A stretch of DNA of 38,485 nucleotides from Alphaproteobacteria bacterium (GCA_009785175.1 WQWV01000001.1:124963-163447); one strand, 5' to 3'; positions 8,824 through 19,315 are shown, counted from the first letter of the stretch. A program made the numbers and translations. Notes: generated by a model from the sequence alone, not told the origin.

Positions 8824-9320
8824 TCGAAAAGCAAATGCCACGGCGCCAGGTTGACGATGTTGTTCGCCTGTAGCTCGTCCGGGCCCATGGCCGCAAGCTC
8901 TCGCCAAGGAACAAATTTGACCTCTGCGACCTCGTTTCCATCAAAAACGAAATCAGAAATGGCGAAATCGCCCCTTAAAACGAATCCTTCGACAAGATAG
9001 GGCGCCACAGTCGAAGCGCGACCCACGGCAATCAAATCTTTGGGGTTGATATCAATAGAAAGCTCTTCCCGCGCCTCGCGGACGATACAATCAATCCCGG
9101 TTTCGCCGGCGCCGACGTGTCCCGAAACCGAAACGTCAAGCATTCCGGGACGCAGCCGTTTGCCCATACTTCTTTTTTGAAGCAATACCTCGCCATGCGA
9201 ATTTACAATCCAAAGCACGACGACCTTGTGATATTTGCCAAGGCGCAAAGCCTCGGCCTTGTCCATGACCTCGCCCGTAGGGTTCCAATCAACATCGAAA
9301 ATGTCAACCAGTTCAGCCAT
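8805..9320 (-). CDS. NUDIX hydrolase
   Basis: VSVSGHVGAGETGIDCIVREAREELSIDI Nudix box; N-terminal VDIFDVDWNPTGEVMDKAEA. Confidence 0.88.
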   Translation of the reverse strand: MAELVDIFDVDWNPTGEVMDKAEALRLGKYHKVVVLWIVNSHGEVLLQKRSMGKRLRPGMLDVSVSGHVGAGETGIDCIVREAREELSIDINPKDLIAVGRASTVAPYLVEGFVLRGDFAISDFVFDGNEVAEVKFVPWRELAAMGPDELQANNIVNLAPWHLLFDYMENS

Positions 9321-10258
9321 TAATTCGAACCTATACGTTCCTCAAGCGCCTGGATTCCGGGCCGGGCCAAATTCTCTTTGATAATCAAATCGCGATCCAT
9401 GAACATCTTGACCACAAAAACCACTGTGATAAGCGCGATAAAAATCAAAAACGCTTTTTGGATTTTGGCATAGATGTTAAGACGCACATATTTGAACCGC
9501 CCCTTCGCCGCCAGCAATATGTTTTTCAAAGTAATCTTCTTCTTGCCCTCGCGGCTTGAACGCTCCATCGCGTCGTCGGCAAGGCGCAAAAGCTCCTCCA
9601 TGTTCCGGTTGGCGCAAAATGCTATGGTAAAGGCACCGACAAGCCCCAAAGGATTTCGCCTACGGGTCAACGTCAGATTGCTCCAAGATATAGCGCGAAG
9701 GAACGCCGTAGCCCGGAAAATCCCCTTGCGCTTAACTGTTGATATTTTGATCATGTTAAGGTTCAACCCGGTCTTTTTAAGCCAGTTTATGTGCTTTTTC
9801 TTTGACACGGTAAAAATCACGTTGGTTTTCGCGAACTTCTCTTTGATTTCGTTGATAAGGTTGTATTCTGTTTGCGGCAAGGCCATCAAGTCGTCGATTA
9901 TGAAAAGTATATTGTTGCCGCTTGCGTATTCGCTTGCAAGGTTGCGCATTATTTCTGGTCGCGAGCTCCTAAGGCTAAATCCAAGCGCGGCGGCGATTTC
10001 GCGTCCCACGTCGGTATTTTTGTTGGCCTCGAAAGCGATCATTGCGAATCCGCCGTTGGATAGGTTGTCGACTATGCGTGCCAGGACCGAGCTTTTGCCC
10101 GTCTTGTCCCGTCCTACAAGGGCTATGTCCCCGTTTTTGAAACGTGCCTCGACAACCGCGTTCCCTACGATTTTCCTTACTCGACCGTTTTCTATGAACT
10201 CCCCGCCGCCTATTGCGAAAGGGTTGCTAAGGTATCCTAGTTTTTCGTGCTCGCTCAT
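9320..10258 (-). CDS. AAA ATPase with C-terminal TM segment (ExeA/GspA-like)
   Basis: ALVGRDKTGKSSVLARI P-loop, ILFIIDDL Walker B, C-terminal FLIFIALITVVFVVKMF. Confidence 0.65.
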   Translation of the reverse strand: MSEHEKLGYLSNPFAIGGGEFIENGRVRKIVGNAVVEARFKNGDIALVGRDKTGKSSVLARIVDNLSNGGFAMIAFEANKNTDVGREIAAALGFSLRSSRPEIMRNLASEYASGNNILFIIDDLMALPQTEYNLINEIKEKFAKTNVIFTVSKKKHINWLKKTGLNLNMIKISTVKRKGIFRATAFLRAISWSNLTLTRRRNPLGLVGAFTIAFCANRNMEELLRLADDAMERSSREGKKKITLKNILLAAKGRFKYVRLNIYAKIQKAFLIFIALITVVFVVKMFMDRDLIIKENLARPGIQALEERIGSN

Positions 10259-10328
10259 GGCTTTTCCCTTGATTTTGTAAAATCATTATAGTAAAAGTAT
10301 CTCATAAATCAACATCAAAAGGTGTTTA

Positions 10329-10577
10329 ATGGAAAAAGAAGAATTATTGGAATTCAAAGGCACTATTACCGAGAAGTTGCCCAACGCGATGTTTCGCGTG
10401 AAATTGGAAAACGGGCACGAGATTCTGGCCATGACCGCCGGCAAGATGAGGAAATTCCGCATCTGGGTTGCCGTTGGCGACATGGTCAACGTCGAAATGA
10501 CCCCCTATGATTTAAGTAAGGGGCGCATTACCTTCAGATACAAGGACAAACAGGGCTTGAAAAAGGAAGAGTTATAG
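10329..10577 (+). CDS. infA: Translation initiation factor IF-1
   Basis: [72 protein letters not shown]. Confidence 0.95.
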   Translation: MEKEELLEFKGTITEKLPNAMFRVKLENGHEILAMTAGKMRKFRIWVAVGDMVNVEMTPYDLSKGRITFRYKDKQGLKKEEL

Positions 10578-10580
10578 TTT

Positions 10581-12551
10581 CTAAAGCCTAAGCTCGTCTA
10601 TATTTTCCTTGGCCCTATCTCTTAGGTTTCCTATGAATACCGAGGGCGTGCATCGCTCCTCTTGTGTAAAGATTATTCTCGAGGCTGCATATGATACGAA
10701 AGCCGCCTTCTTTGCGCGTGTAATTCCGACATAAGCAAGCCTGCGCTCCTCTTCCTCCTGCCCCTCGTCCATTGCTTTTTCGTTGGGGAATCTCCCCTGT
10801 TCCCATACCGGAAGGAAAACTATGTCGAATTCAAGCCCCTTTGCGGCATGAAGCGTCATGATCGAAAGATACTCCTCGCCTTCGATTTTGGCCTCGTTGT
10901 TTTCGGTAAATAACGAAGTATATTCTATGAATTCGGAAAGAGTTTCATACTCGGACAAGTCGCTTATAAGCTCCATAATGTTTTGTCGCCGCGCTTCGGC
11001 TTCTTCTTTCTTCGAGTTCCTCCACATGTCGATATATCCCGACTCTTCGAACACGCGCCTTGCCAATAGCGCAAGGTTGAACCTCTCGTTCTTCTCTGCG
11101 CCGTCAAGTTCGGCTTTCCAAGAATCGAAACTATCAATGAAGATTCGTAGCTGCTCAAGGGCCTTTCCTTTCAACACCCCGGTTGCGACGGCGATTTTGG
11201 TAGCCTCCAGCATTGATTTCCCCTCGCGGCGCGCTATGTTGTAAATATCGGCCAAGGCTTTGTCCCCAACCCCGCGCTTGGGCACGTTTATTATTCGCTC
11301 GAAACTCAAATCGTCCCGTGGGTATAGGAGTAGGCGCAAATAGGCGATCGAGTCCTTTATCTCTTGTCTCTCGTAAAAGCTGATATCCCCTATGATTTTA
11401 TATGTGATTCCCCTGCTTTTAAGCTTCTTTTCGAATTGACGGGTAAGATATCCGGCGCGCACAAGTATGGCCATTTCCGAAAGGGAGATTTTTTTCATCT
11501 GTCGCCATTCGATTTCGTTTAATATGTTTCTTACCTCGTCAAGTCCGTCCCCGTATCTTCGCACATAGACCTTCTCTGCAACGACGTCTTCGCCGGCCAA
11601 AGCCTCGCATGGGCGAAGCGTTTTTCCAAGCCGTCCTTGGTTGAACGAAATCAGCCCGCTTGCCGCAGCCAAGATATGCGGGGTCGAGCGGTAATTGGTT
11701 TCAAGCCTGATAATCTTGGCTTCCTTGAAATCCTGCTCGAACCGCAAGATATTATCGATGTCCGCACCGCGCCAGGAATAGATCGACTGGTCGTCGTCGC
11801 CTACGCACGCTATGTTTTTATGCCCTTCATAAAGTAGCTTAAGAAGCTGGTATTGCACCTTGTTAGTATCCTGGTATTCGTCGACAAGAATATATTTGAA
11901 CTTATCCTGGTATTCTTTCAAAACATCCGGGTTTTTATTGAATATTATAAGGGGATATAGGAGTAAATCCCCAAAATCCACCCCGTTCAATTCGATCAGT
12001 TTTTTTTGATATAGGCGATATATTTCCATAAGCCGCCCGCCGAATTGTTCCTTCTCTACAAGGCTAGCTTCGCCATCGATGCTAACCCCCTTGTCCTTCA
12101 ATCTGGCGATGCCCTCCATGACCGCGGTAGGGGGCCATTTTTTAATGTCGATGTCAAGATCGTCCTCCATGATTTTCTTGATAATATTCTTCTGATCGTC
12201 CTCGCCGTATATTAAAAAATTGGGTGCGATGCCGGCAAGCATCGGATACTTTTTCAAAATCTTAAGTCCTATAGAGTGGAACGTCCCCGCCCAAAGACTG
12301 TCCGCCTCCTCGCCTATCATATTTCGGGCTCGTGTCTTCATTTCGTTTGCTGCCTTGTTTGTGAAGGTAAGGGCAAGTATCTCCCACGGCCTCGCGCAAC
12401 CGTTTGCAATCAAATAGGCAATCTTTGAAACCAACACTCGCGTCTTGCCGGTGCCAGCGCCCGATAATATCAAAAGCGCGCCGTCGGTAGTTTCGACCGC
12501 CTCCCTCTGCTGGGGGTTCAATTTCAAAAGCCAATTCGGAAGGTTTTGCAT
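10581..12551 (-). CDS. UvrD/PcrA/Rep-family superfamily 1 helicase
   Basis: LNPQQREAVETTDGALLILSGAGTGKTRVLVSKI, VGDDDQSIYSWRGADIDNIL, YRSTPHIL, LMTLHAAKGLEFDIVFLPVWEQGRFP. Confidence 0.95.
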   Translation of the reverse strand: MQNLPNWLLKLNPQQREAVETTDGALLILSGAGTGKTRVLVSKIAYLIANGCARPWEILALTFTNKAANEMKTRARNMIGEEADSLWAGTFHSIGLKILKKYPMLAGIAPNFLIYGEDDQKNIIKKIMEDDLDIDIKKWPPTAVMEGIARLKDKGVSIDGEASLVEKEQFGGRLMEIYRLYQKKLIELNGVDFGDLLLYPLIIFNKNPDVLKEYQDKFKYILVDEYQDTNKVQYQLLKLLYEGHKNIACVGDDDQSIYSWRGADIDNILRFEQDFKEAKIIRLETNYRSTPHILAAASGLISFNQGRLGKTLRPCEALAGEDVVAEKVYVRRYGDGLDEVRNILNEIEWRQMKKISLSEMAILVRAGYLTRQFEKKLKSRGITYKIIGDISFYERQEIKDSIAYLRLLLYPRDDLSFERIINVPKRGVGDKALADIYNIARREGKSMLEATKIAVATGVLKGKALEQLRIFIDSFDSWKAELDGAEKNERFNLALLARRVFEESGYIDMWRNSKKEEAEARRQNIMELISDLSEYETLSEFIEYTSLFTENNEAKIEGEEYLSIMTLHAAKGLEFDIVFLPVWEQGRFPNEKAMDEGQEEEERRLAYVGITRAKKAAFVSYAASRIIFTQEERCTPSVFIGNLRDRAKENIDELRL

Positions 12552-12649
12552 TGGAAATCCGTGTAATTTCGTTCGCTAAAGATTCTACTTGAAAAACCGT
12601 CCTAAGTCAAATAAAATCGAACCGAAAAAACCAAGCAAAAGGAATTATT

Positions 12650-12895
12650 ATGTCCAGAACCAGAGGAAAAAACCCGCTAAAAACCCAACAGTTCAACAAC
12701 AGATATTACAATCCCTTGGGAAGCGATTTTGCTGCACGCGCTCCTGTGGGCGCCACCTATGCCGACATGAGCCTTCTTGAAATGCAAAAACTTCTGAAAA
12801 GCACGACCGGGGCCGCGCGCATAGACCTGCTTCTTGCAATCGATAACCGCAAGACCGAACGTGATATCGAGCAAGCCCGCAGAAATTCCCGCTGA
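12650..12895 (+). CDS. Small uncharacterised protein (81 aa)
   Basis: ORF upstream of frr on the same strand, divergent from the helicase gene. Confidence 0.55.
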   Translation: MSRTRGKNPLKTQQFNNRYYNPLGSDFAARAPVGATYADMSLLEMQKLLKSTTGAARIDLLLAIDNRKTERDIEQARRNSR

Positions 12896-12961
12896 TTATA
12901 AAACAATGCTTGAAAATTTGAAAGCCACCCGCTATCATTAACAGCCAGGGAGATACTGAAA

Positions 12962-13531
12962 ATGGCATATACGAACTATAATGAAATCAGAGCCGAAGCG
13001 GACGCCAAGATGGCCAAAGCCATCGACTCGCTTAAACATAACCTTTCTGGATTAAGAACGGGAAGGGCGTCGACCGCGCTTTTGGACGGCCTTATGGTTA
13101 TGGCATACGGGGCGCCGACTCCCATCAATCAAGTGGCATCGCTCTCAACTCCCGACGCGCGCACGATTTCCGTTTCCGTATGGGACAGGGGCAACATAGC
13201 GGCGGTCGAGAAGGCCATTAGGGACGCGAACCTTGGCCTAAATCCCGCAAGCGACGGCACGCTTATCCGCTGCCCGCTTCCGGTCTTGACCGAAGAACGC
13301 AGAAAGGAGCTTACCAAAATCGCTTCCGGCTATTGCGAGGACGCGAAACAGGCGATACGCCATATCAGGCAGGCCGCCAACGACGGCGTCGCCCAGCTTA
13401 AAAAAGACAAGCTTGCGACCGAGGACGACGAACGCAGCCACAAAGAAGACATTCAAAAGCTCACGGACAAATACACCGGCCTTGCCGACGAAAACCTGAA
13501 ATCCAAACAGGCCGATATAATGAGCATTTAA
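12962..13531 (+). CDS. frr: Ribosome recycling factor
   Basis: MAKAIDSLKHNLSGLRTGRASTALLDGLMV...LPVLTEERRKELTKIASGYCEDAKQAIRHIRQAAND. Confidence 0.96.
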   Translation: MAYTNYNEIRAEADAKMAKAIDSLKHNLSGLRTGRASTALLDGLMVMAYGAPTPINQVASLSTPDARTISVSVWDRGNIAAVEKAIRDANLGLNPASDGTLIRCPLPVLTEERRKELTKIASGYCEDAKQAIRHIRQAANDGVAQLKKDKLATEDDERSHKEDIQKLTDKYTGLADENLKSKQADIMSI

Positions 13532-13541
13532 GGCTTAACCC

Positions 13542-14243
13542 ATGCAACTCAAAATCCCCGAACATTTGGCGGTAATAGCCGACGGCAACGGCCGCTGGGC
13601 CCAAGCCCGTGGAAAATCGCGCATGTATGGGCATACTATGGCGGCTATCGCGCTTGCCCGCCTTCTGCGCGCATGCAGGAAGCATGGAGTAAAAACTTTG
13701 ACCGGCTGGTTCTTCTCGACCGAGAATTGGAATAGGCCTGGGGACGAGGTGGCGCACCTCTTCAAAATGTTCGAGCGCTTTCCAAACACCCAGAAAAAGA
13801 ATTTTATAAAACATAGGATCCGCTTCAGACTTTTGGGCGACCGGTCCTCATTCTCGCCCAAACTCAAAGCAGCCATAGCCGATGTCGAAGAAGCAACGAA
13901 ACGCTTCACCCAATTTCAATTCAACGCAGCCATCAACTATGGCGGCCGCCCGGAAATGGTCCAGGCGATCCAGAATATCATCAAGGCGGGCCTTAATCCC
14001 GAGGATATAACCCAAGACAGTATAAAGGATTTCCTCTATACCGCCGGGCTCCCCGATCCCGACCTTATAGTGCGCACGTCGGGCGAACAAAGACTTTCCG
14101 GCTTCATGCCGTATCAGGGCACATATTCCGAGTTCTACTTCCCGAAATTTCACTTTCCCGATTTTACTGAGGCGCGACTTCTCGAATGCCTGAACGAGTA
14201 TACCAAACGCGACCGCCGTTTCGGGGCGATAAAGGATAAATAA
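13542..14243 (+). CDS. uppS: Isoprenyl (undecaprenyl) diphosphate synthase
   Basis: PEHLAVIADGNGRWAQARG, FFSTENWNRP, INYGGRPEM, LPDPDLIVRTSGEQRLSGFMPYQ. Confidence 0.95.
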   Translation: MQLKIPEHLAVIADGNGRWAQARGKSRMYGHTMAAIALARLLRACRKHGVKTLTGWFFSTENWNRPGDEVAHLFKMFERFPNTQKKNFIKHRIRFRLLGDRSSFSPKLKAAIADVEEATKRFTQFQFNAAINYGGRPEMVQAIQNIIKAGLNPEDITQDSIKDFLYTAGLPDPDLIVRTSGEQRLSGFMPYQGTYSEFYFPKFHFPDFTEARLLECLNEYTKRDRRFGAIKDK

Positions 14244-14244
14244 A

Positions 14245-15021
14245 ATGTTTTCTATTTCCAAATCCCGCATAACTTCTATTGCGATCATGCTGACTATGGC
14301 CACCTGGGCGCTGGTGCTTGGCGGCTGGTGGCTAAAGGGTCTGGTGATGCTATTGGGCGCATTGATGTCATACGAATATAGCAAGATGTTCAAATCAAGC
14401 GTTATCCTCGACACGCTGGCGCTTGGCGCATTGTGGGCGTTCGCCGCGATGTATCCCGCCCGCATACTTGAAATCGCCGCAGGCTTCCTGATGCTCTTCG
14501 GCCTTACCATCATAAGGAACATGGGCAACAAGCACATGGTGCTAAGCTCGATAAGCCCGATATACATAGGCCTTCCGATACTGGCCACGCTGCATATTAT
14601 CGAAACACAGCCGCTTTATATGGTGATCTATATGTTCGTGATAACGATTTCCTCGGACACCGGCGGCATGATGTTCGGCAAGTTTTTCGAGGGGCCCAAG
14701 TTGGCGCCGAAAATAAGCCCCGGCAAGACCTGGAGCGGCTTCTTCGGCGGCATATTCCTGGCCTTCATCTTCGGCACTCTTTTCATGTTCGTGGTATTAT
14801 TCGAGAATAACGCGCATGTTCCCGTGGGCTCGCTCTGGTTCTGGATTTATACAAGCATAGGGCTAAGCGTGGCCTCGGCCGCCGGCGATTTGTTCGAAAG
14901 CAAGCTTAAGCGCGTTGCTGGGGTTAAGGACTCCTCGCGCCTTATCCCCGGCCACGGCGGCGTGCTTGACCGTTTCGACAGCCTATTGGGTGTCGTAAGC
15001 GTCTTCATATTTCTAGTATAG
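14245..15021 (+). CDS. cdsA: Phosphatidate cytidylyltransferase
   Basis: SDTGGMMFGKFFEGPKLAPKISPGKTWSGFFGG...AAGDLFESKLKRVAGVKDSSRLIPGHGGVLDRFDSLL. Confidence 0.96.
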   Translation: MFSISKSRITSIAIMLTMATWALVLGGWWLKGLVMLLGALMSYEYSKMFKSSVILDTLALGALWAFAAMYPARILEIAAGFLMLFGLTIIRNMGNKHMVLSSISPIYIGLPILATLHIIETQPLYMVIYMFVITISSDTGGMMFGKFFEGPKLAPKISPGKTWSGFFGGIFLAFIFGTLFMFVVLFENNAHVPVGSLWFWIYTSIGLSVASAAGDLFESKLKRVAGVKDSSRLIPGHGGVLDRFDSLLGVVSVFIFLV

Positions 15022-15083
15022 GGGCGGACGGTTTCATAAGCGGCGCGCATCTTGGGCACTCGCTTATCGAAATGTTGAAGTAT

Positions 15084-15713
15084 CTATAACCCCTTGCACA
15101 ATCCCCTATGCCAAAGTGGACAGGCTTCGCATTTGGGCTTTTTCGCCATACATGTATACCGCCCGAAAAGCACCAACAGGTGCCCTGCGTAAGGGAGCCA
15201 TTTTTTCGGCACGATTTTAAGAAGCTCCTCTTCGATCTTAATAGGATTTTTCGATCCCTTTGGCACGAACCCAAGCCGCCCGGCGACCCTCATCACATGG
15301 GTGTCGACCCCTATGTATGGTGCATCGTAAAGTTCGTTCATAATGACATTAGCCGACTTGCGTCCAAGGCCCGGAAGGGTTTCGATAAGATCCCGCGTCG
15401 CCGGCAATTCGCCCTCAAAATCCCGCTCCAAAATCTCGGACATAGCAATGATATGTTTCGATTTCATATTGAAAAACCCGGTTCTTTTTATGAGTTTTTT
15501 CAACTTTTCTTCACCTAAATCAAGCATTTTCCCGGGCGTATCGGCCACCTTAAAAAGCTCTACCGTAGCAATATTTACGCCCTTGTCAGTAGATTGCGCC
15601 GACAATAAAACCGCTACTGCGAAGGTGTAAGGATTGAAATAATTCAATTCGGATTTGCGATGCCCTATAAAATCGAACAGCGCCTCTAAAATCAAATTTA
15701 CACGATTTTTCAT
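15084..15713 (-). CDS. nth: Endonuclease III
   Basis: LLSAQSTDKGVNIAT, LPGLGRKSANVIMNELY, VDTHVMRVAGRLG, 4Fe-4S motif CMAKKPKCEACPLWHRGLC; start trimmed to MKNRVNL behind GGAGG. Confidence 0.95.
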   Translation of the reverse strand: MKNRVNLILEALFDFIGHRKSELNYFNPYTFAVAVLLSAQSTDKGVNIATVELFKVADTPGKMLDLGEEKLKKLIKRTGFFNMKSKHIIAMSEILERDFEGELPATRDLIETLPGLGRKSANVIMNELYDAPYIGVDTHVMRVAGRLGFVPKGSKNPIKIEEELLKIVPKKWLPYAGHLLVLFGRYTCMAKKPKCEACPLWHRGLCKGL

Positions 15714-15789
15714 GCCTCCATTATAACCTTCCACAAATCGGTTTACAACCATTTTCAGGTGCCCTATAATAGTCCCAAAGGAGCACTAA

Positions 15790-16368
15790 ATGGCACACGA
15801 AAATATCGAAATCGAAGTAAAATTCGCACTGACAAATCCCGACACAGTCATCGCCTGGCTTGAGAAAAACGCCAAGTTCGAATACGAGTCCCGTCAAATC
15901 GACGAATACTTCAACGCACCGCACCGCAACTTTTTCGGCCGCCCGACGGTCGACGATTGGTTAAGGATCCGCGAGGAATCGAACGGCAAAAAATCCGTAA
16001 ACTACAAACACTGGCACCAAACGGTAGGCAATTCAAGCTGGGCCGACGAATGGGAAACCGAAATCGCATCGCCCGCCGACATGCGAAATATCCTCCTTCA
16101 ACTTCAATTCGAGCCGGTAATCAAGGTGGACAAGCGCCGCAAGACGTTCAAACTCGGCGCCACCGAATTCTCGATCGACCAGGTCGAGGGACTAGGCTTT
16201 TTCATCGAGGCCGAATATTGCGGCCCCGCCGCCGACAAGGACGCCATCAAAGTCGAACTGATTGAAAAAATCAAATCCATCGGCGCGGCAATCGGCGAAC
16301 CCGACACCCGCGGCTATCCATACTGGCTTCTTGAACGCAAAGGATATATAAAGCAACAGGAAGGATAG
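15790..16368 (+). CDS. CYTH-domain protein (class IV adenylate cyclase/CyaB-like)
   Basis: ENIEIEVKFAL N-terminal ExExK, DYxxxP-like DEYFNAP, DQVEGLGFFIEAEY. Confidence 0.85.
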   Translation: MAHENIEIEVKFALTNPDTVIAWLEKNAKFEYESRQIDEYFNAPHRNFFGRPTVDDWLRIREESNGKKSVNYKHWHQTVGNSSWADEWETEIASPADMRNILLQLQFEPVIKVDKRRKTFKLGATEFSIDQVEGLGFFIEAEYCGPAADKDAIKVELIEKIKSIGAAIGEPDTRGYPYWLLERKGYIKQQEG

Positions 16369-16385
16369 GGCGCTTGAATAATTCC

Positions 16386-17282
16386 CTACCGCACCAACAT
16401 CACAAGCCCCGCGCACATCAAAATAAAACAGGCAATCTTTTTAATAACCGCCCACCCGCGCAGGTCTTCCTTCGCCCCGCCGAACCCGAACTTTGAAAAC
16501 GCCCATGCGAAGAAAAGGACGAACAGCGGCTGCACGCTCGATATTCCCTCTTTTATGATAAGGGGCAGGGCGCCAAGCGCGAATATGCCCGAAAAGAACG
16601 AGGCGGTCGCCACAAACCCGTAAACCATGAAAAGCCCGATATTGCGCCGAAACCCGTCCCAATTTTCCCGCGCTAACCGCCCGCCGTATGGCGTGGTAAA
16701 GGATATTCCGGACAATAGCAGAAGCAGTGCTTGGTAATAAAACACCGTATTGAACCAGCCTATGTCCCGGACAATCGTCGCGTTAAGCAATACCCATGTC
16801 GAATAAATCGCCGCCACCCCCATCATAAGCCAGAACCCCTGCCCGAACTTGACCTTTCCGACCTCGTCTGTTTCAAGCGCGATTGAGGACGCCACGATGA
16901 TTAAAAACCCGGCCACCGCGGCCATGGACAACGACTCGTTGAACACGATGGCTCCGACGAAAGGTATGCTTGCCGCGCCAAGGTTCCAAAACGCCTGGGA
17001 TATGGACGCGTCGATGAAGCGCAAAGCCCTAAGGAATAACATCATGATTGCTATGTCAAGCGCTATGGCGAGCAGCATCAGTCCGATATAGACGAAGTCG
17101 ATTGCGTCCGGCCGCCCGAATATTATCAATAATATGGGAAGCGTTATAATGGTCAATGCCTTGGTGTATAGTAATTGCGCAAGCCTGCTTTTGAATATTC
17201 CGTTGGTAAGCCGGCTGTGGAACACGTCGCAGAACGCGCTTGCGAATGGTTGGATAAATGCGATGAATATAGCGGTGAACAT
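16386..17282 (-). CDS. EamA/DMT-family transporter
   Basis: About ten hydrophobic segments, internal EamA-like repeats; start trimmed to MFTAIFIAFIQPFASAFCDVF. Confidence 0.7.
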   Translation of the reverse strand: MFTAIFIAFIQPFASAFCDVFHSRLTNGIFKSRLAQLLYTKALTIITLPILLIIFGRPDAIDFVYIGLMLLAIALDIAIMMLFLRALRFIDASISQAFWNLGAASIPFVGAIVFNESLSMAAVAGFLIIVASSIALETDEVGKVKFGQGFWLMMGVAAIYSTWVLLNATIVRDIGWFNTVFYYQALLLLLSGISFTTPYGGRLARENWDGFRRNIGLFMVYGFVATASFFSGIFALGALPLIIKEGISSVQPLFVLFFAWAFSKFGFGGAKEDLRGWAVIKKIACFILMCAGLVMLVR

Positions 17283-17357
17283 TGTTTGAATATACCCCGC
17301 GTATAAGCATATTGCAATAGGGTAGTTTTTGTCCTTCAGCGAGCGTAGCGAGCCAAA

Positions 17358-17380
17358 GCGCGCACAACGCCGCCCCACGC
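17358..17380 (+). repeat. Degenerate partial copy of the 65-70 bp GC-rich intergenic repeat
   Basis: gcgcgcacaacgccgccccacgc versus gcgcgcaccacgccgcccccacgc in the 38416-38485 copy. Confidence 0.6.
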
Positions 17381-17461
17381 CGCAAGTCCGCCGTAGCCTT
17401 GGCGGGTGTGGAAGGTGGGCACGCTACTTTGCAGAGCGCAGCGAGGGACTTTCGGTTGAGT

Positions 17462-19213
17462 TTATACTACTATCTCCGCAATCGCGGCCTCTACCTTCTC
17501 GATCTCGGCGCGTAGCACCTTTATGCGGGCGTTAAGTTCCGACTGTTCCCCCTCGCATGACGCGGCTACCATCTTGCGGCTAAGCTCCTCGATTTCGGCG
17601 CGCAACACTTCGCGGGAAATAGCAAGCGCCTTTTCGCGTATTATGTTCTCGGCAGTTTCGGGTTTAGCCACAAGTGCTCCGTATTCGAACGCCAAAGCCT
17701 CCGCCGGCACGAAACCCTTCGCCGCCAAAAGCTCGCTAAGCGTGTCCCGCGTATGAGGTCGCGCCCGGGTTTCGCCCACAATAAAATCCAAAATCTTCTT
17801 GAATTTTGCATCGCAGAGCACAATGGAAAATCCATCTTCGACCAGTTTTGCAAGCTTCATGGGATAGGCGCACGCGAAGGCAAGCACCATTCGCTCGTTC
17901 GCATTTTCCGGGGTCTTCTTGGGCGCTATGACCGGCGCGGCTACGGCAATCCTACCGAACTCTTTCTTCATGCGTTTTTTGAAATCGTCAAGATAAAGAG
18001 CTCGCACCGACTCGTCCCTAATTCCACCCAAAATTTTCAAAACATCTGCGTTTAAGCCGGCTTTTTGCTCGGGCGTTTTAACAATTCGACCCTCAAGCAA
18101 CGAGTTCCATACCACATCGGACAACGGCAAAGCCCGTCCGAATTCTTCATTCAACTTCTCCGCCCCGAACATATTCAAAAACTCGTCCGGGTCCTTCGCA
18201 CCCGACAATAGGCAGAAGCGAAGCGACTTCCCGGCCTTCAAAATCGGAAGCGCCCGCATGGCGGCACGAACGGCGGCACCCCGACCGGCGGTATCGTTGT
18301 CCATACACAAAATCGGCTCGTCGCAGATGCGCCACAACATCTCGATCTGAGTTTCGGTCATGGCGGTGCCCAATGGGGCGACCGCACTATCGAACCCGAA
18401 CTTGTGCAAAGATATTGTATCCATATACCCCTCGCACGCGATTATGGGCTTGTCCACCGAAACGTTCGCGCGCGCAATCGCCAAAGCGTAAAGATTCGCC
18501 CCCTTGTTGAACACTATGCTCTCTGGCGAGTTAAGATACTTCGGTTCGCCCTGATCAAGAACGCGCCCGCCGAACGCCACCACACGCCCGCGCGGGTCGG
18601 TGATCGAAAACATAACGCGTCCGCGGAAATAGTCGTAAATCGAGCCGTCCTTCTCTGACTTCTTACAAAGCCCCGCGGCAAGCATCTGTTCTGGCGCCAC
18701 TCCCTTGTTAAGCAAGGATTTATATAGGCGATTTCCCGCCGGGGCGAACCCAAGCTTGAACCGAGCGATGATTTCGTCGTCAAGCCCGCGCCGACGCAAA
18801 TAGCTAAGCGCCTCTGCCCCCTCGTCCTCGAACAAAACCTTCTGGTAAAACTCGCCGGCCATAGCAAGCACGTCGTAAATCGTCTTCGATTGCTCCGCCC
18901 GCTTCGCCTCCGCCGCGCTGAATTTGGGCATTTCAAGCCCCGCCTCGGCGGCAAGCTTTTCGATGGCTTCGGGAAAGCTCATGCGCTGGTGCTGCATTAC
19001 GAAGTCGATCGCCGTGCCGTGCGCGCCGCAACCGAAGCAGTGATAGAACCCCTTGGCCTCGCTAACCGAAAACGACGGAGTCTTCTCTTTGTGGAACGGA
19101 CAGCAGCCCCAATGGGTCGCACCTTTTTGGTGCAAAGGCACGTATCGTGAAACAACTTCCACGACCGAAAGCTTGGCCTTGAGTAAATCGATGAATTCGC
19201 GCGAGATTGCCAT
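17462..19213 (-). CDS. dnaG: DNA primase
   Basis: FIDLLKAKLSVVEVVSRYVPLHQKGATHWGCCPFHKEKTPSFSVSEAKGFYHCFGCGAHG zinc finger; Toprim EGYMDTISLHKFG. Confidence 0.96.
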   Translation of the reverse strand: MAISREFIDLLKAKLSVVEVVSRYVPLHQKGATHWGCCPFHKEKTPSFSVSEAKGFYHCFGCGAHGTAIDFVMQHQRMSFPEAIEKLAAEAGLEMPKFSAAEAKRAEQSKTIYDVLAMAGEFYQKVLFEDEGAEALSYLRRRGLDDEIIARFKLGFAPAGNRLYKSLLNKGVAPEQMLAAGLCKKSEKDGSIYDYFRGRVMFSITDPRGRVVAFGGRVLDQGEPKYLNSPESIVFNKGANLYALAIARANVSVDKPIIACEGYMDTISLHKFGFDSAVAPLGTAMTETQIEMLWRICDEPILCMDNDTAGRGAAVRAAMRALPILKAGKSLRFCLLSGAKDPDEFLNMFGAEKLNEEFGRALPLSDVVWNSLLEGRIVKTPEQKAGLNADVLKILGGIRDESVRALYLDDFKKRMKKEFGRIAVAAPVIAPKKTPENANERMVLAFACAYPMKLAKLVEDGFSIVLCDAKFKKILDFIVGETRARPHTRDTLSELLAAKGFVPAEALAFEYGALVAKPETAENIIREKALAISREVLRAEIEELSRKMVAASCEGEQSELNARIKVLRAEIEKVEAAIAEIVV

Positions 19214-19315
19214 GCGGCAACGATACAACCCCATCGCGTGTTTTTCAACTAAAATACGCTTGACAAATATAACATTAAGACTATAATCACCCCAATCTTA
19301 AATATAAGGATTAAT

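Noticed and set aside
10390-10405. parS site in infA
   Set aside because: Not called as a feature: the match is partial (TGTTTCGCGTGAAATT) and encodes the conserved IF-1 segment MFRVKLE, so protein constraint may explain it.
12000-12007. T8 run in the UvrD-type helicase gene as another contingency tract
   Set aside because: A/T runs in this window show a graded length range (6, 7, 8), so a single T8 is not distinctive; it is in frame in a conserved gene.
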